A DNA stretch of 64,000 nucleotides from Epiperipatus broadwayi (GCA_028023455.1 JAQFVV010006231.1:8134036-8198035); one strand, 5' to 3'; positions 12,983-25,139 are shown, numbered from the stretch's first letter. Made by a program: numbers and translations. The notes: generated from the sequence alone by a model not told the origin.

Positions 12983-13215
12983 CCTGTTTGCTGTGATATT
13001 ACTAACAGTTAGTGCATATACTAACCTGTTTGCTGTGATATTATTAACATTTGTTTGCTGTGATATTACTAACAATTGGTGCATATACTAACCTGTTTGC
13101 TGTGATATTACTAACAGTTGAATGCATTTGGAATATTTAACTAAAATTAAACTTTTCTAAAGACATTCAACACACATATTAGATGATGGAAATAGTCCAA
13201 TATAAAAATACAGCT
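12983..13215 (-). repeat. Right inverted terminal repeat of Penelope-like element 1
   Basis: Reverse complement of 11512-11745 with only scattered mismatches. It ends exactly at the 13-bp flanking repeat and at its inner edge runs into the truncated RT gene. Confidence 0.9.
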
Positions 13216-13228
13216 TGAACACTTATAG

Positions 13229-15110
13229 CCGGATTTTTTTTAGTAGAACGGGTTTTAAAATAAATGGTGGGGGGGGGGAGGCCGTCAGATTTTTAAAATC
13301 TGGTATATATTTCTAGATTGATTGAATGAAACTACTTGTTTGCTTCTTGAATATCACTTGGCCTCCTATGTTAAGCTGTCAGTCTAAAGTCTCAGGGATT
13401 GGGGTGAACAAGACACTAAAGTATTATAACCAAACAAAAATAGTTGATCATTACTGGTAGAACTTTTTATAATTTTTTTGGCATTTTAAGTGTGGGTTAC
13501 ATTATAAAGTAATGAAGTATCATATGATAAAAAATATAAATAGAACTTAAAGAATATTAGATATGAATTTTAAGAAAAAATATTTTCCAATTTTGTCACA
13601 TCACTACTAAACGTGATCATTTCTTTCCATCCTTTATATTGTTTAATTTAAAAAAGAGCATATTTAAATGATGAATGAATAGAGTTAAGTTATTATTAAA
13701 AATTGTTTATAAATATTTTATTTACTTTAGAAGTACTTATTATGGATTATTTTATAACATGTTACCTAAATTTAGCCATTGATGCCATGATTGATATCTT
13801 GAATACCATAAGCATTATTAAATGTGAGAAGGTTCTTAATGAAAATAAAGACAATTAAAGTCTGTATTATGATTATAATCTAATTCTGACATCTGTCATT
13901 AGTTGGAAGAGATCAGGAGAATCCATTTTAATAATATTGAAACTTCTTTACATTTCTCTAAATCAGTCTCTTTGTTGCATATACAATATTGGAGTTTTAT
14001 GAATTTAATCTTTAGTTCAATTCAAAATTAATTTTTTAAAATTATATACATTTTATAGTAACCACTTTTATTTACTGTGTGAATACTAAAGAGTTAAAAG
14101 TAATATATACAAAATATATATTTTTAACAAACACTTTTATTTATCATGCATTAAAAAGCCCAAAGATCTTTTTCTTCAACCACAAGTTAAATGTAAAAAT
14201 GCTAATAGTGGTTAAAGAAAACAATAAATTTTTTGACTTTTTAATGGTATGTAATAAATGAAAGCATTTATTATAAAATACTTTTTGTCTATATTATTTT
14301 AAATTTTTTAGTATTGGGATTTTTTTCTTATTCAAATTTTCATTAAAATGAAAAATAAAAACAATATTTCAATCTATTTTATATTTGAAAGGAAATTCTT
14401 CTGCATAAACAAATTAATTTCAATATTATTTGTTTATGAAAGATTCTTTTTTTAAAAAAGAAAACATTTCCAATGAGAAATTAAAATTTAAAGCAATCTT
14501 TACAATCAAAAGGATTAAGATTTGTTTTTATTTTGATTTAAATTCATTGTAAATGCTTTTTATTTTTAGTGTCTTTTTTTTTTTAAAAAAATGCCACCCA
14601 TGAACCAATATCACCATATTTGAAATTTGGTTACTAACACCTCTAGAGTAAACAAAGGAGTGAAACACTCTGAAATATTTCATTATCACAACACATACAA
14701 AAATTTGAAGGAAATCTTAAACAAATAATTAGAGTTTCTAAGTTAAATAAAAACATTTAAAAATATATTTAACTTTCTATATTTTGATATTATTCTTAAA
14801 ATGTATGATTTTGCACAAGATCATGATATTTGGTCTGGTTACATATGGAATGGAAGATGAATATTGTACCAGTTGAAAATGTATGTACATCCAACAAGAC
14901 AGAATCTAAGCAAAAGTACCCCAAATCCAATCATGTTCGAGATACACAGATCAAGAGCAATCATGAACTCTAACCTATTTGCTTATTCCCCAAATTTGCA
15001 GTGATACAATGTAGATTCTTTAATTCCATACCCGGGATTACAGCATACAACATGAGATCTTATTTGATAAATGAGCTATTGAGTGAACCAGAGGTGATTT
15101 TAGATACAAA
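13229..15110. other. AT-rich noncoding DNA
   Basis: No gene or repeat recognised. A G-run lies near 13268-13280. Open frames are short and AT-biased. Confidence 0.5.
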
Positions 15111-16140
15111 TACACCTGGGTCTTGTTTTACATGATAGATAGGTTCCTCAGAAAACACGTGCAAACAAAATCGCGCAAAAATAGATGTAACTTATATTGA
15201 AAAAGGGGGGATGCGGTCTGTGATTTTTCAAAATTCGCACGCAAAAAAAGTAAGGAAATAAAATATGACTAATAAAAAATTTCAAATTTGAAAAAAATTG
15301 ATACAAGACAAACTTTTTTTAACTATAATATTTAATTTTATTCAAAATAATATATTTTTATGCATAATTTACAGTACAGTAATTTACATTTTTTAATACA
15401 CGTTTTAATTATTATCGCTATTTGCCGAAATACATGTTCGTTTGCAAACTGGTAAAAAATCAGATTCTCACAAGAGGAAATACAACTAGCACCAAGTTCA
15501 CTCTCATGTTGTGTTAATCGTTTTCTGTTGACAACGTAATTAGTAATTAATCTTTGAGATGATGATTTTATTAATTGTTTATGAACTTAGACTTATGATA
15601 ATAAAGACATTTATTCACCACTGCTGGGAAAAATTTAATTAAAACTAATAACTAAAAATGAAATTCTTACTTTTGTCTTTAATTTTCAATTCTGTTTAAA
15701 AATCAAACTTCGTTTCACTGCTATTACTCATCTTTTAAAAATAAAGTTGCGGACACTAAATGATTAATAATTGATTACGTTCTTTTTTAAAAAACAAAAA
15801 CAATGTGATTTAAAGTGCAAAATTAACACACACAATGTTTGAACAAATTTACATTATAATCTTGTAAAATTTAATGTGTGTATACATAAAATGTGGAAAT
15901 CATGATTTTAATTTCATTATTGCATAAAATCTTACTATTATAAAGCACTGAAAATATTGAAATTACTAAGATGAAAGTCAAATTCCAACAATGTGCTATT
16001 ACTTTCAATATGACGTAAGTGTGCGAAATTTATTATTTAAAGTAATAGCGCATTATCAGAGTTCGACTTCCGGTGAAATATAAATTGCGTAACTTCAAAA
16101 TTGTGTTAAATAAGTCCACGTAAAAAGAGACCCAGGTGTA
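15111..16140. mobile_element. TA-flanked terminal-inverted-repeat element, nonautonomous
   Basis: The ends are imperfect inverted repeats starting CACCTGGGTCT (15113) and ending AGACCCAGGTG (16138). The similarity continues for about 20 bp (GTTTTAC against CTTTTTAC). Each end is flanked by TA, which suggests a Tc1/mariner-like TA target, although the first TA could belong to the repeat. A subterminal inverted repeat near the right end (about 15978-16012 against 16035-16070, around CTATTACTTT) could form a hairpin. No transposase frame is visible in the 1026-bp interior, so this is a nonautonomous or decayed copy. The superfamily is uncertain. Confidence 0.6.
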
Positions 16141-16818
16141 TATATATATATTATTTTGATAAGATTATGTTTAATTAATAATGATTCAAACACACTGGAT
16201 TAAGTTTATATATTTATTATTACAACAAACGTGATTAAAATATGATTATACAATTACCAACCTCATGCATATATATATTATTTATTTACAGGTAAATACA
16301 TTTTATTAAGAAATCTTATCGTGAGATCAAATTATTTAGAAAATTACATGTATACAAGAATAATAGCTAAAGTGTGGTACCAATATGTCAATTTACATTT
16401 GGAAATCATATTTTATTTTATATTTACAAAGGTCATTTATCTGGGTGGTCGGTGGATGTTATACAGATTGAGAAGTTATACATATATACAATGATACGGG
16501 GGTTTCAATCTTTCTTTAATTATTACATTTTGCCCTTGGCATTACATGACATAGATTTACTGAGGATGATATGATAAAAGCACATCTCTATTTGCATGTT
16601 TGATGAGATAAGTATTTTATTATTCATTTTATAGATTTTAAACTATATGTAATAATTAGCAAAATGTTATAGATATTGGAATGGTTTATTTAGAAAGGGG
16701 GTGAGCAGCTTCTGTGAAGTTGAATGTGAAAATCCAATGAAGAATATTATATCATATCACTACGACTTATTTTTATTAAATAGGCATAAATTTATATATA
16801 AAGAGTTGTTGTACTGGC
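16141..16818. other. AT-rich noncoding DNA
   Basis: Nothing recognisable beyond a short (TA)n run at the left edge. Confidence 0.5.
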
Positions 16819-16833
16819 ATAAATGGCAGTGAA

Positions 16834-17145
16834 CCACTAAACATCACATGATCACAATTTCTTATGCTTGCTTATAACTTATTAAAGCAGGCAAAACTCT
16901 CCATACAGTAGTGCCTCTCAGTGCAAGCCAGAGTAATCAATGGATGCCAGAAGGCTTGAGATCTAGGTGCAGTGTTCTCAGATTCAAGGCTCCTCACTAA
17001 TGAAGGCCACAAGCCAGAAACTAGTCTGGGGATATTGGATGAGTAGGCACTAGATAGGGATTTTATGCATTAGTCTTCTGGCATCCATTGATTACTCTGG
17101 CTTGCATTGAGTGGCATTACTGTATGGAGAGTTTTGCCTGTTTTA
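16834..17145 (+). mobile_element. Family B hammerhead-bearing retroposon, copy 1
   Basis: This 312-bp element is flanked by a 15-bp perfect direct repeat, ATAAATGGCAGTGAA, at 16819-16833 and 17146-17160. It starts CCACTAAACATCACATGATC. Inside is a pair of roughly 65-bp inverted repeats with outer parts GGCAAAACTCTCCATACAGT and its complement. A hammerhead motif lies between them. No coding capacity. A second copy at 42243-42604 shares the outer boundary, which supports these limits. Long TSD-like repeats together with a ribozyme fit a nonautonomous retroelement, possibly mobilised by a Penelope-like enzyme. That last point is inference. Confidence 0.8.
16991..17032 (+). ncRNA. Hammerhead ribozyme motif, family B copy 1
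   Basis: Strand I is TCCTCA, followed by the core box CTAATGA at 16997-17003 (canonical CTGATGA with G5 changed to A). Stem II is GGC-CACAA-GCC, then GAA, a two-base-pair stem III AC-TA-GT, and the cleavage-position C at 17026. TGGGGA then pairs with TCCTCA over six positions, including one G-U. The fold is a type I hammerhead. The G5 substitution should abolish cleavage in this copy. Confidence 0.7.
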
Positions 17146-17160
17146 ATAAATGGCAGTGAA

Positions 17161-19029
17161 AAGAAATGCGGCATCTTTGGCCGATAGAACGCTTTATTTA
17201 TTTAACTGATGACAGTATGCCCATGCTTCTGGCAAAACTATACCTTATGAAGAGGTAGGTAGGGAGATGCTATGGTCTGGCAGTATGGCAACCCATGCAG
17301 AGCTTCTGCTACTATAACTCGCTTGTTCCAGGGCATAGCTGTATACCCCTGTTTTGAAGAAGTATACAGAAAAGAGAGGGGGACTTTGGCATTTCCGACA
17401 GTTTCCAAATGACAAAGCAAGAAAATTATAAAATATGAATTAATGCTGACACATGCTAGCAATGCTACTATAAAGCAATTAATTATTTCGCATTAGAAAA
17501 TAAAGCCTTACATAGTTTAATATCTTTTATAATGATATGTTTAAATAATGATCCACACAATATAGAATCATAATTAATGAATAGAAAATGAAATTATAAC
17601 TAGAGAGTGTGTGATTCCTCCATCTTCCAATAATCAATCCCATTTAATTTAGTAATAAAAAATCAGTCCACTTAAGAGCGCTGCAAATAACATTAATTGC
17701 TTGCACGCATTTTGAAGATGATTATTGTAATTGAAATATATAGCATATAAAATAAAATGGACAGCCAAATCCACCCAGATAGGAAGATTAATTGTATAAT
17801 GTTTAAACAACTTAACAATAAACTACTATGGACATATATATTTATTAGAAAGAGAACCCAATGTTAGAAGCTATTTAGAAAATATAAATCACATAACTAA
17901 TTACCCCCTCCTCTTTTCCAAAGTGGGATTAGATAAAACATTAAAGAAAGAAGGCAGTAAATCTATGATTAGTTGATTAATTATAATTCAATGAAAGGTG
18001 TCTAAGATGACTCCTGGAACTATTACCTCATGATCCTCCAGGATGTGGTATGGACAGATCCTGTCTTGATGCAGCATTCTTTGATTTTGGGGTAGTCAGG
18101 TTATAATTAGATGGCAAACATTTCTTTTCAGCTTCTGCACTTTTTTGACAACTCAGACATCTTGGATGGTAAGAGCTAAATTGTGGTGTGGCAAGGAGAC
18201 AGTCTCAAATTGAGGAAAGGTGGCTTAATTTTCTTTACTCAAGCAACATTTTAAAATTCAGACTGATGTGGAGTAAGTTGGCAACTCAGCAGAACAAAAC
18301 TTTCTTTCAGCCCCATTTATACTAATTCAGAAATATTTCAAGAATGCTTCTTGCTAATTCCCTGAGGCGATGTCCAAAACCTCATTGTTTTTAACGATAT
18401 ACATTTATATTGCATTTCGAGAAGATGCAAATATCGATAAGGCCTGGCAATCTATTTCTAGAATTTTCTCTTAAATTTTTTGATACTTAAAGAATGTAAA
18501 ATTTTCATTAGCAGTTATTAATGGTAATTTGAAGCAATTTTAATTACAGTAAAATCTTTATAAGCACAATGGGTGGCTTCCGCATTTTTGTACAATTCTA
18601 TAATGAGCGATTTCCAGAACCTTCTCAACAAAAGCACTTTCCTTTTTGCCATTTTATATATTTTTATATACAAATAAACATACGTAAATCGAAATAAATA
18701 ATATATACAAGTTTATAATATTTATCTTATATAATAAAAACACTTCCCCATTTTATGTATATATCACTCATGGACAGAATTAATTTTCATATACATTAGC
18801 ATTAAATTTACTACATTCTTGCATGTGTACGTACTACTGATATATAAATAATGTACATTATTTCAGCATGAAGTGGATTCGAACCCTGTTGGTTGGTAGG
18901 ATAAACTATGAAGCTCAATCTGCATCACAGATTGATTGCTTCAATATAGACTGAAAAATCCTAAGTTCAAATTCCTCTACTAACATACATAAGAAACATT
19001 CAATATAAGAAAATTGCATATAAGCAAAT
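17161..19029. other. AT-rich noncoding DNA
   Basis: No gene recognised. A degenerate tRNA-like segment with a GTTCAAATTCC box lies near 18886-18988 but is too weak to call. Confidence 0.45.
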
Positions 19030-19195
19030 TAGAAAGAGAAAGGATTTAACCTTTTGACATACACCTTACATATTTGTATAATAGCCAAACAATGTAGTTT
19101 TTTACTAAAGAGGAACCTCTCAAACTTCAACATAAGATAGTGTTTTTATAAAGCTAAGAGTGGCTATCTTATCTTTAACATAAATTATTATTTAT
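19030..19195 (+). repeat. Dispersed repeat R, left part, split by the LTR element
   Basis: It shares the order GGATTTAACC..., ATTTGTATAATAGCCAA, ATGTAGTTT, GAGGAACCT and TATCTTTAACATAAATTATT with copies at 25330-25458 and, inverted, 29290-29480. It stops exactly where the LTR element begins. The expected continuation (GCCAATCTGAAT...) resumes at 25140. Confidence 0.7.
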
Positions 19196-20971
19196 TATAC
19201 CAGATTCGAATCATTGATGATCACACTTACCCTACAAGCTAGGTTTAACAGGGTTTAAACCTTAATTTATAATAAATTTATAATCTTATATTATAAATAT
19301 GATGTGAACGAACTGGCACGCTCGAGCAGAGTGGAGAATACTATTGATGGCAGGATCATTAATAATACTCATGATCAGACCAAGCTATACAATGCATAAC
19401 ACAATCACATTTCCAGATCATCACCCATCTCGACTGCTAGATTCAAACCTCTACTATACAAACACTTAATTTGTTTTGGAGTAAACCCTGGGTGCCAGCT
19501 AGTTTCAGAAACTAACATGTTCAGATAGTAGGCCCATAATCCAGCACTCAAAAAATTGCTTAACTAGCTCAGTCTATTTTTAATTCAATAACAAGTTATT
19601 CCTTAACTAGTGGCAAAAAGAATTGACCAACAAAATAAAGCTTTAAGTTTAAAAACAATTTACTTTAATTAACATTTAATCTACTAATTTTAAATACTTT
19701 TATAAATCTTATTTAAATGAACAAGGGCTTATCATTATTTCAGGCTCACACATATATAATAGCAATATAATATAACAAAGGATTAAATAATATTTGACAT
19801 TTAAAATACAATGAAATCAATATATACTAATGCATGAACACACACATTAATAGTTCATCTATGTATGCTATAGAGTTCATATATTTGACTCTTGGAGGCT
19901 TTACAAATGTGATGGCTACTTTAGAAATGAATATAAGAAAATGTTATTACCTAGGATTTTAGAACGTGGATACTTCTTGCTGTTTGCTGTTTCTAATGAA
20001 GTATTTCTAACCAGTTAGATTTGAAGTTTTCCTGTGGAGATTTATTATTATTTATTGGTACCATTCTTGGAGACAGTTAAATATTGACGGTAATTCAAGT
20101 TGTTACACAGGCATTTTTCTATTCTGGGCAGGTCACTGTTTTACTAGACTCATGCTAGAGAAAGTTGTATGTTTCCGATACTTTTTTTAACACTGCATTA
20201 TTGACTGATTTAATCTCCACTAAATTGTACTCAACTGCAACTGAACTGTCTGATAAAAATTGACTATTTATACATAAGATGTGTTGTCATTTTGATATGC
20301 TCCAGCTATATCTGTTGTTGAAGTTTTTTCCTTGTTTTAATTGCATTCCTTTGAGATAAGCCTTTAATCCTGTTGTTGGAAATATTAATTAGCAGCCATC
20401 GCAAACGTGTTATTTTTACATTTTTAATTAATAGCCATCGCTGAGTGTTTTTAACCTTTTAACTTTTATTTATTTCATTCTGTTAAACACATTATATTTA
20501 CAATCGCACTTATATTTTTTACTATTACTTACAGTAATTTGTCATTTACTCACATATATAATTTAAGATCAATTCATTATTTAGTTTTTAAGATGACTTT
20601 TTTTTTAACTTAAATAAAAAGAGATTTATACATTTAAACTTTAAGTTATATTTCAACTAATAATAATAATAATAATAATAAACTGTTTAGCTTCTTTTAA
20701 TTTTACGTGACTATGACTTAATTGTTTCTAGAAAAACTCTTTAAACTTAAAACTTTTAGTTTGACGTTTCTAAAGCAAACTCCCTCTTCTCTTTTAATTA
20801 ATTAATTGTAACTTTTATTTCAAAAACTCTTTGACTTTTAAATTTACATTTTTGACAACAAACTGCAATAATAAATTCTTAAACTTTTACATCGTATTTT
20901 CTTTTAACGAAAGATTTTTATTTCAATAATTTTAGACAAAATTATTATGTGCCAGATATAATGTTGGTACA
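19196..20971 (-). repeat. 3' LTR of the LTR retrotransposon
   Basis: On the plus strand it starts TATACCAG (TGTACCAG in the other copy) and ends GGTACA. It matches 23409-25135 along its length, with a few indels. One is an extra stretch of about 46 bp near 19420-19466 that is absent from the right LTR. Confidence 0.8.
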
Positions 20972-20995
20972 TTACCCTGCCCTCCGTTTGAGAGT
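20972..20995 (-). other. Polypurine tract of the LTR retrotransposon
   Basis: On the minus strand an ACGGAGGGCAGGGTAA run is immediately followed by the TG that starts the 3' LTR. Its position and composition are those expected for plus-strand priming. Confidence 0.65.
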
Positions 20996-22672
20996 AAAAT
21001 GCATCATTTTTGACCATTTTATCTCTGTGAACTTTAATTTTTTATTAAATCTTAAATTATTTATTATTTTTAAGTTTACTTTCTAATATCTGACACTTTA
21101 CACTTTACTTCTTTCAATGCTGGCAACATTGCTTACAATGATCTTAGTCCTGGATAACGACCATGAGGACATTATACTTTTGTGATACAGGGATCTTTTG
21201 GAAACAAAGTGGATGCAGATTTTCTGGCTTATACCGACTTATAAGTATGAAAGCTGAAGCTTCGGGTGCCAGTTCTCTTGACTGGACATTGACAAAGAAA
21301 AGGTTGCTGCAAATGGCAGGATTCATCAACTGCCCATTTTATCTTACACTTTGGAAACAAGGTATGAGATATGGGGATTCTCTCCTGAAGAAGTGACTTG
21401 CGACTTACTCTGGTTGTTTCCAGTGCGCATTTTAAAAGAGGAATGATCCCTGATAAGTCCGTTATGGGTGCTAAATTTTATCCAGTCGATATCTTTAACT
21501 TATCCTTGCCTAAAACTTATTTCAATTCAACCCTCATTCCCTTTAATTTCAAACCCTTATACATTCCTAATATAACTTAGATTGATTTTATATTTTACTT
21601 ATTAACTATACAATATTATTTTTTAAATTCACATGAACATTACTTAAACATTTATTTATATTAATCTTACAATATTATTCTGAACCATTACGAACATTAT
21701 TTTACATATTTATTTATATTACACTATTATTTTTAAACCATTTATTCAACTTCTTTATTTAACATGTGTATATTCAGAAAAAAAAACTTTTACTTCATTA
21801 TAATTCATTATTTTACAGATATTTTTATTTATTTTGATTACTTTAAACTATTTATTTATTTTCTTTTATTAATTAGCGTATATTCAAAAACTATTTTTAT
21901 TTTATTGTGATACTTTATTTTCTACAGATATATTATACTTATTTACTTAACTTGATTTCATTCTATGTATTTCCATTATTTTATTCATTTATTTAATCCT
22001 ACAAACTTTACTTTTAAGTCATTAATTTGACTCATTTATTTATGAACACTTTTCTTAATTATTATGTGCGTGGAGAAAAAAAATCTTTTATTTAATGAAG
22101 CCTCCTTGTTGTTATTTTACTTTCAAACATTTCATTTATTATTATTCATTTATTTTTAAATTTATTATTTTAGTTTTAAATAGAAGTTTCAAATTTAAAT
22201 TTATCAGATTTATTTACATTAGCATAATCATATTCATGCTCATTGTCCATTTCCGGTCCTTTGTTTTTCGTTGCTTTAATATTCCTCCCAATTACTCACT
22301 TTTACACTATCAGGTGGTTCCTTCTTTCTTTCTACTAATTCACTAACATAAATTATACTCCATATCCTCTCATCAATCCCTAACTTATAATTTATTACTT
22401 TATCTCTTTCCCCTTCTGTTCTATTTTCAACTTTGTAAATCAGAAAACTTTTATATTTAGCAACACTCCATATTACTTCAAACTGAGGATATTTTTTCCT
22501 ATGCTTTTTGTTTTGAATCTACATTTAAAATGAACACGAACGCTTACTTTAACCTTTTTAAATTTTTGTGAAAGCTTTTCTACACTATCTTCTACCTTGA
22601 ACTTATGTCTCTTTTATTTCTTGATCTATATTTTCCCCCACACTTTCTGTCTTAGCACTATCCTGTTCTGCT
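20996..22672. other. LTR element interior without recognisable gene
   Basis: Very T-rich on the plus strand. The 21140-21420 part is less AT-biased, and a 61-codon frame (21329-21144, minus) could be the end of a deleted pol gene, but nothing in it matches a domain I know. Confidence 0.4.
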
Positions 22673-23035
22673 TTAATTTTTATCTATTTCTGCCTTCTTT
22701 GTTTCAACACTATCTAGTTCTGCTTTAATTTCTACCTCTTTCATGACCTCAACTTCCTTACTTTCTTTGACAAAATCTACTTCTATGATCTCTTGATTTT
22801 TCTCTACCTTTCCTGTTATCTCACATCTTATTTCTCTTATTTCCACTCTGAGTTCCTTCATTTCTTTAATCATTTCTTCATTGAACTCTTGCTGACTCTT
22901 CTTGAATTCCTGACACAATTCTTCTTTGAGCTCTTGTTGACTTTGAATTCATGATGCATCTCTTCCATCATATTCATCACCATTTTATCTGCGTCTGAGA
23001 TATTTCTTTCTCTTTTTCTATTTTTTCCATTTTTG
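22673..23035 (-). pseudogene. Gag-like coiled-coil frame, broken
   Basis: The largest piece (22918-22673, 81 residues) is rich in Glu, Lys, Ile and Val, with phrases such as EFKKSQQEFNEEM and MKELRVEIREIR, and is probably coiled coil. Just upstream on the same strand a related Met/Glu/Lys-rich stretch begins near 23030 but changes frame. Its position, downstream of the primer binding site in element orientation, suggests an N-terminal gag segment. I see no zinc knuckle, protease or RT. The function is inferred from position only. Confidence 0.45.
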
Positions 23036-23388
23036 AAACTTTCAATTTCTTTTTTTTTCTATTAAACTCGTGCTTACGTTAAAGTAAATTGAAATACTAC
23101 TGTTTATTTATTTCTTACACGGAACGTACAACTGACTCTGCCCCCTTGTTCTTTTCTCTACCCATTCTTAAAGAACTTTGCCCAAAATATCTAACTGTCT
23201 CTGATTTAACAGAATAATTTTTTTTAACTAACATAAATGTCAAAATCTCTTTTCAGTTAAAGAAAAAAGTTTCGGTCAATTCTTTTTTTAAAATTAAACC
23301 ACTTTAAAATACGTAATTTAGCTTTTCTATAAAATTTTTATTTTCAAACAAGAATCAAAGTATTTAATTACTGATGTTTCTTAGGTTG

Positions 23389-23406
23389 GCCCTATGTTGG
23401 GTGCCA
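23389..23406 (-). other. Primer binding site of the LTR retrotransposon
   Basis: TGGCACCCAACATAGGGC on the minus strand, two bases after the LTR end. It starts with the TGG complementary to a tRNA CCA end and has the general form of known retrotransposon primer sites. I do not assign the tRNA. Confidence 0.75.
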
Positions 23407-23408
23407 TT

Positions 23409-25135
23409 TGTACCAGGTTTGAATCATTGATGATCACACTTACCCTACAAGCTAGGTTTAACAGGGTTTAAACCTTAATTTGTAATAAATTTATAATTTT
23501 ATATTATAAATATGATGTGAATGAATCGGCACGCTCGAGCAGAGTGAATACTATTGATGGAGGGCCATCAATAATACCCATGATCAGACCGAGCTATGCA
23601 ATGCATAACATGATCACATTTCCAAACACTTTATTTGTTTTGGAGTAAACCCTGGGCATCAGCTAGTTTCAGAAACTAACATGTTCAGATAGTAGACCCA
23701 TAATCCAGCGCTCAAATAATTCTTTAACTAGCTCAGTCTATTTTTAATTCAATAACAAGTTATTCCTTAACTAGTGGCAAAAAGTATTGACTGACAAAAT
23801 AAAGCTTTAAGTTTCAAAGACAATTTATTTTAATTAACATTTAATCTACTAATTTTAAATACTTTTATAAATCTTATTTAAATGAACAAGGGCTTATCAT
23901 CATTTCAGGCTCACACATATATAATAGCAATATAATATAACAGGATTAAATAATATTTGACATTTAAAATATAATGAAATCAATATATACTAATGCATGA
24001 ACACACACAACATTTTAAACACACACATTAATAGTTCATCTAGGTATGCTATAGAGTTCATATATTTGACTCTTGGAGGCTTTACGAATGTGATGGCTAC
24101 TTTAGAAATGAATATAAGAAAATGTTATTACCTAGGATTTTAGAACATGGATACTTTTTGCTGTTTGCTGTTTCTAATGAAGTATTTCTAACTGGTTAGA
24201 TTTGAAGATTTCATGTGGAGATTTATTATTATTCATTGGTACCATTCTTGGAGACAGTTAAATATTGATGGTGATTTTTCAAATTGTTATGCAGGCAGTC
24301 ACTGTTTTACTAGACTCAGGCTGGAGAAAGTCGTATGTTTCTGATATTTTTTAACACTGCATTATTGACTGATTTAATCTCCACTAAATTGTACTCAACT
24401 GCAACTGAACTGTTTTCTAAACTGAACTGTCCGATAAAAATTGACTATTTATACATATCCTCCAGCTATATCTGATGTTGAAGTTCTTTTCTTGTTTTAA
24501 TTGCATTCATATGAGATAAGCTTTTAATCCTGTTGTTGGAGATACTAATTAGCAGCCATCACAAACATGTTATTTTTACATTTTTAATTAATAGCCATCA
24601 CTGAGTGGTTTTAACCTTTTAACTTTTATTTATTTGATTCTATTAAACATGCACATATATTTACAATCTGATTTATATTTTTTACTATTACTTACATTAA
24701 TTCATCATTTATGCACATATATAACTTAAGATCAATTCATTATTTAGTTTTTAAGAATACTTTTTTCCCTTTAACTTAAATAAAAAGAGATTTATATTTT
24801 TAAACTTTAAGTTATATTTCAACTAATAATAATAAAAATAAAAAACTCTTTAACTTCTTTTAATTTTATGTAACTATGACTTGTTTCTAGCAAAACTCTT
24901 TAAACTTAAAACTTTTAGTTTGATGTTTCTAAAGCAAACCCCCCTTCCCCTTTTAATTAATTAATTGTAATTTTTATTTCAAAAACTCTTTGACTTTTAA
25001 ATTTACATTTTCGACAACAACTCTTTGACTTTTAAATTTACATTTTCGACAACAAACTGCAATAATAAACTCTTAAACTTTTACATCCTATTTTCTTTTA
25101 ACAAAAGATTTTTATTTCAATAATTTTAGACAAAA
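23409..25135 (-). repeat. 5' LTR of the LTR retrotransposon, outer end truncated
   Basis: On the plus strand it starts TGTACCAG. The last roughly 35 bp present in the left copy are missing, and the sequence passes into repeat R at about 25140. A local tandem duplication (unit about 35 bp, containing CTCTTTGACTTTTAAATTT) lies near 25013-25062 and is single-copy in the left LTR. Confidence 0.75.
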
Positions 25136-25139
25136 TATT

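Larger units (their letters stand above)
11466..13228 (-). mobile_element. Penelope-like element 1, 5'-truncated, inverted ends, 13-bp flanking repeat
   Basis: The insertion is bounded by a 13-bp direct repeat, TGAACACTTATAG, at 11466-11478 and 13216-13228, which I read as a target site duplication. Inside are long inverted repeats (11512-11745 and 12983-13215). Between them, read on the minus strand, come a partial reverse transcriptase, a GIY-YIG endonuclease region, a tRNA-like segment and a hammerhead-like motif. RT followed by a C-terminal GIY-YIG domain is diagnostic of Penelope-like elements, which are also known to show inverted or partial terminal repeats and hammerhead motifs. The right inverted repeat directly abuts its 13-bp duplication. 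The left one is separated from its copy by 33 bp (11479-11511), so the right end is slightly shorter. In-frame stops show the copy is dead. Confidence 0.88.
19196..25135 (-). mobile_element. LTR retrotransposon remnant, internally deleted
   Basis: Two direct copies of a sequence of about 1.75 kb (19196-20971 and 23409-25135) flank a 2.4-kb interior. On the minus strand the right copy is the 5' LTR. It ends in ACA, then 2 bp, then a TGGCACCCAACATAGGGC primer binding site. At the other end a purine tract containing GGAGGGCAGGG immediately precedes the left (3') LTR, which starts TGTACCAAC. The interior is too short for gag-pol and carries only a broken coiled-coil frame. The outer end of the right LTR lacks about 35 bp, so no target duplication can be read. 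Several indels between the LTRs indicate an old copy. Confidence 0.8.

Noticed and set aside
18886-18988. tRNA-like segment with GTTCAAATTCC box and pairing ends
   Set aside because: No A box, and the arm between is too long and poorly paired. The 8-bp end pairing may be chance.
21163-21396. 77-codon frame, plus strand, in the LTR element interior
   Set aside because: Opposite to the element's coding strand and motif-free. Probably incidental.
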